The notes under the pieces were generated by a model that did not search any database, had not been told where the DNA came from, and saw nothing but the letters and a program-made list of their open reading frames with translations. A program made the position numbers and the translations under genes. 64,000 nt of DNA, taken from Acanthosepion esculentum. Taxonomy: Eukaryota > Mollusca > Cephalopoda > Sepiida > Sepiidae. Within the stretch, counting starts at the first letter, position 1. Each line of letters starts with the position of its first letter. Of the stretch, positions 62,001-64,000 are shown piece by piece. The DNA is taken from positions 86,906,164-86,970,163 of the forward strand of contig OZ038510.1 in the NCBI GenBank assembly GCA_964036315.1, in the 5' to 3' direction.

Positions 62001-64000
62001 CAGGCCGCTACAAATCGACATCTCCTGTCTCTTTTGTGACAACTGCCTCACAAGCAATATCACGCTGCCGCTAGCCCAATTCTCCTCACTTTTTGAGCCA
62101 ATTGCCTTAAAAGCAATCCCAGGCGGCTACGTTCCGATTTCTCCTGGCTCTTTTGTTGTAAGTGCCTTACAAGCAATGTCAGGCTGCTACGAGCCGACTT
62201 CTCTTGGATCGTTTGTGAAAACTGCCTTACAAGCAATCACATGGCGCTGCAAATCGACAGCGCCTGGCTCTTTTGTGACAACTGTTTTTCAAGCAATCTC
62301 AGTCTGCAGCAAGCCCAATTCGCCACGCTTTTTGTGCCAATTGCCTTACAAGCAATCCCAGGCTGCTACGAGCCGATTTCTCCTAGCTCATTTGTAGGAT
62401 CTGCCTTACAAGCATTCTCAGGCTGCTAAAAGCCCAATTCTCCTGGCTTTTTGCGCCAATTGCCTTACAAGCAATCCCAGGCGGCTACGAGCCTATTTCT
62501 CCTGGCTCTTTTGTGGCAACTGCCTTACAAGCAATCTCAGTCAGCTACAAGACGAATTCTTCTGGCTCTTTTTTGACAACTGCCTTACAAGCAATGTCAG
62601 ACTGCTACGAGCTGACTTATCTTGGCTCTTTTGTGAAAACTGCCTTACAAGCAATCAGATGCTGCTACAAATCGACATCTCCTGTCTCTTTTGTGAAAAC
62701 TACCTTACAAGCATTCTCAGCCTGCTACAAGCCGAATACGCCTGGCTCTTTTGTGAAACTGCCTTACATGGAATCTCAGGCCGCTACAAATCGACATCTC
62801 ATGGCTCTTTTGTGACAACTGCCTTACAAGCAATCTCAGGCTGTCGCTAGCCCAATTCTCTTGATTTTTGTGCCAATTGCCTTACAAGCAAAATCAGGAT
62901 GCTACTAGCCGACTTCTCTTGGCTCTTTTGTGAAAACAAGCAATCTACTCTTTTATGAAAACTGCCTTTCAAGCAATCTCAGGCTGCAGCAATCCCAATT
63001 CACCTGGCTTTTTGTGCCAATTGCCTTACAAGCAATCCCAGGCGGCTAAGAGGCGATTTCTCCTGGCTCTTTTGTGATAACTGCATTACAAGCAAAATCA
63101 GGATGCTACTAGGAAACTTCTCTTGGCTCTTTTGTGAAAACTGCCTTGCAAGCAATCTCAGGCCGCTACAAATCGACATCTCCTTTCCCTTTTGTTACAA
63201 TTGCCTTACAAGCAATATGTGGCTGCCGCTAGCCCAATTCTCCTGACTTCTTGTGCCAATTGCCTTACATGCAATCTCAGCCTGCTACAAGCCGAATACG
63301 CCTGGCTCTTTTGTGAAATTGCCTTACAAGCAATCTCAGGCCGCTACAAATCGACATATCCTGGCTCTTTTGTGACAACTGCCTTACAAGCATTCTCAGG
63401 CTTCAGCAAAATGAAATCTCCTGGCTTTTTGTGCGAATTGCCTTACAAGCAATCCCAGGCGGCTACGAGCCGATTTCTCCTGACCCTTTTGTGGCAACTG
63501 CCTTACAAGAAATCTCAGGCTGCTACAAGCCGAATTCTCCTGGCGCTTTTGTGATAACAGCCTTACAAGCTATCTCAGGCTGCAGCAATCCCAATTCTCC
63601 TAGCTTTTTGTGCCAATTGCCTTAAAAGACATTCCCAGGCGGCTACGAGCCGATTTCTCCTGGCTCTTTTGTGGCAACTGCCTTACAAGAAATCTCAGGC
63701 TGCTACAAGCCGAATTCTCCTGGCGCTTCTGTGACAACTGCCTCACAAGCAATGTCAGGCTGCTACGAGCCGACTTCTCTTGGCTCTTTTGTGAAAACGG
63801 CCTTACAAGTAATATCAGGCTGCTACAAAACGATATCTCATGTCTCTTTGGTGAAACTGCCTTACAAGCAATCTCAGGCTGCTACAAGCCGAATACGCCT
63901 GGCTTTTTTGTGAAACTGCCTTGCAAGCAATCTAAGGCCGCTACAAATCGACATCTCCTGTCTCTTCTTTGACAACTGCCTTACAAGCAATCTCAGGCTG
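59025..64000 (-). repeat. Family B segmental duplication, about 2.77 kb, right arm
   Basis: Copy 1 is about 59,025-61,790; copy 2 begins at about 61,791 and reaches the window end. Anchors at 59,207/61,975 and 59,891/62,659 have spacing 2,768. Beyond the extra 299-bp unit of copy 1 the spacing is 2,469 (60,962/63,431). After a 179-bp piece of copy 1 that is missing from copy 2 (about 61,100-61,280) it is 2,290 (61,381/63,671). The left arm contains this block once, for example the TGTCGATTTGCAGCGCCATG variant region near 30,120 that occurs twice here. Very few substitutions separate the copies. Confidence 0.88.
59741..60338 (-). repeat. Family B five-monomer duplication, 299 bp
   Basis: The block starting TTTTGTGGCAACTGCC at 59,741 recurs at 60,040. 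Each copy contains AGTCAGCTACAAGACG, an ATGTCAGACTGCTACGAGC monomer and a CCTTACATGGAATCTC monomer. Copy 2 of the 2.77-kb duplication has the block once, and so does the left arm, so this is among the youngest events in the window. Confidence 0.87.

Larger units (their letters stand above)
27562..64000. other. Large imperfect palindrome of satellite arrays (B-C-D | D'-C'-B')
   Basis: Three satellite families appear in one order and orientation left of 45,304 and in mirrored order and opposite orientation to the right. Both inter-family junctions recur with the same breakpoints. Arm lengths from the centre to the C/D junction are about 7,990 and 8,985 bp, and to the B/C junction about 11,650 and 10,270 bp. 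The arms are therefore homologous but unequal through later gains and losses. The arms end at the A junction on the left and beyond the window on the right. The structure could form long hairpins and would be prone to intra-array exchange; those consequences are inference. Confidence 0.9.
55574..64000 (-). repeat. Family B satellite, right array: at least 140 inverted copies of the 60-bp monomer
   Basis: The monomer reads GCCTTACAAGCAATCTCAGG with CTGGCTCTTTTGTGACAACT, the reverse complement of the left array. Monomer subtypes follow the left-arm order from the C junction outward to about 61,790, which corresponds to left-arm position of about 28,300. Beyond that the right arm enters a second copy of its own sequence. 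The array continues past the window edge. Plus-strand open frames up to 318 codons (57,004-57,960) show the same 20-residue pattern as on the left minus strand and are not annotated as genes. Confidence 0.95.

Noticed and set aside
27562..64000. The palindrome as a simple hairpin-read or fold-back sequencing artefact.
   Set aside because: An artefact would give near-identical arms of equal length. Here the arms differ in monomer number, private higher-order repeats, duplications and many substitutions. A misassembly of two true loci is still possible and should be tested with spanning reads.
1..64000. tRNA, rRNA, small RNA genes, promoters, insertion sequences or retroelement remnants.
   Set aside because: Every stretch I examined can be assigned to one of the four repeat families. 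No segment longer than a few tens of bases falls outside them.

Overview
The window is satellite DNA from end to end. I find no gene, RNA gene, transposon or stretch of unique sequence in 64 kb. Four unrelated tandem-repeat families abut one another directly. Kilobase arrays with higher-order repeats and no operon-like or bacterial coding structure point to a eukaryotic nuclear genome, probably a heterochromatic block such as a pericentromere, subtelomere or sex/B chromosome. I do not recognise the families and cannot name the species.

Layout. Family A (1-27,561) is a G- and T-rich minisatellite built from two unit lengths, 31 bp and 43 bp; the longer unit carries an extra 12-bp cassette. Family B (27,562-33,656) is a 60-bp repeat. 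Family C (33,657-37,316) is an AT-rich repeat of about 394 bp. Family D (37,317-45,304) is an AT-rich repeat of about 201 bp. At about 45,304 the order and the strand reverse: D (45,305-54,289), C (54,290-55,573), then B (55,574 to the window end at 64,000), all inverted.

The main observation is that the locus is a mirror image, A-B-C-D|D'-C'-B'. Both the B/C and C/D junctions occur twice in opposite orientation with the same breakpoints and the same diagnostic variants. This indicates one ancestral inverted duplication (palindrome), not independent meetings of the same satellites. The centre is a hairpin-like dyad with a 41-bp spacer at 45,264-45,304. The arms have since diverged. The left arm has about 9 C monomers against about 3 on the right. 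The left D array holds a block of old, divergent monomers that I do not find on the right. The right arm has private amplifications: a 7-monomer D higher-order repeat, and 2.77-kb, 299-bp and 119-bp duplications in B. If the mirror continues, inverted family A should lie beyond 64,000.

Many long open frames exist, up to 917 codons in A, but they follow from repeat arithmetic and composition. A contains almost no stop trinucleotides on either strand, and its unit lengths are both 1 modulo 3. B (60 bp) and D (201 bp) are multiples of 3. None is annotated as a gene. Array boundaries are good to a few bases; duplication boundaries inside arrays are estimates by eye.
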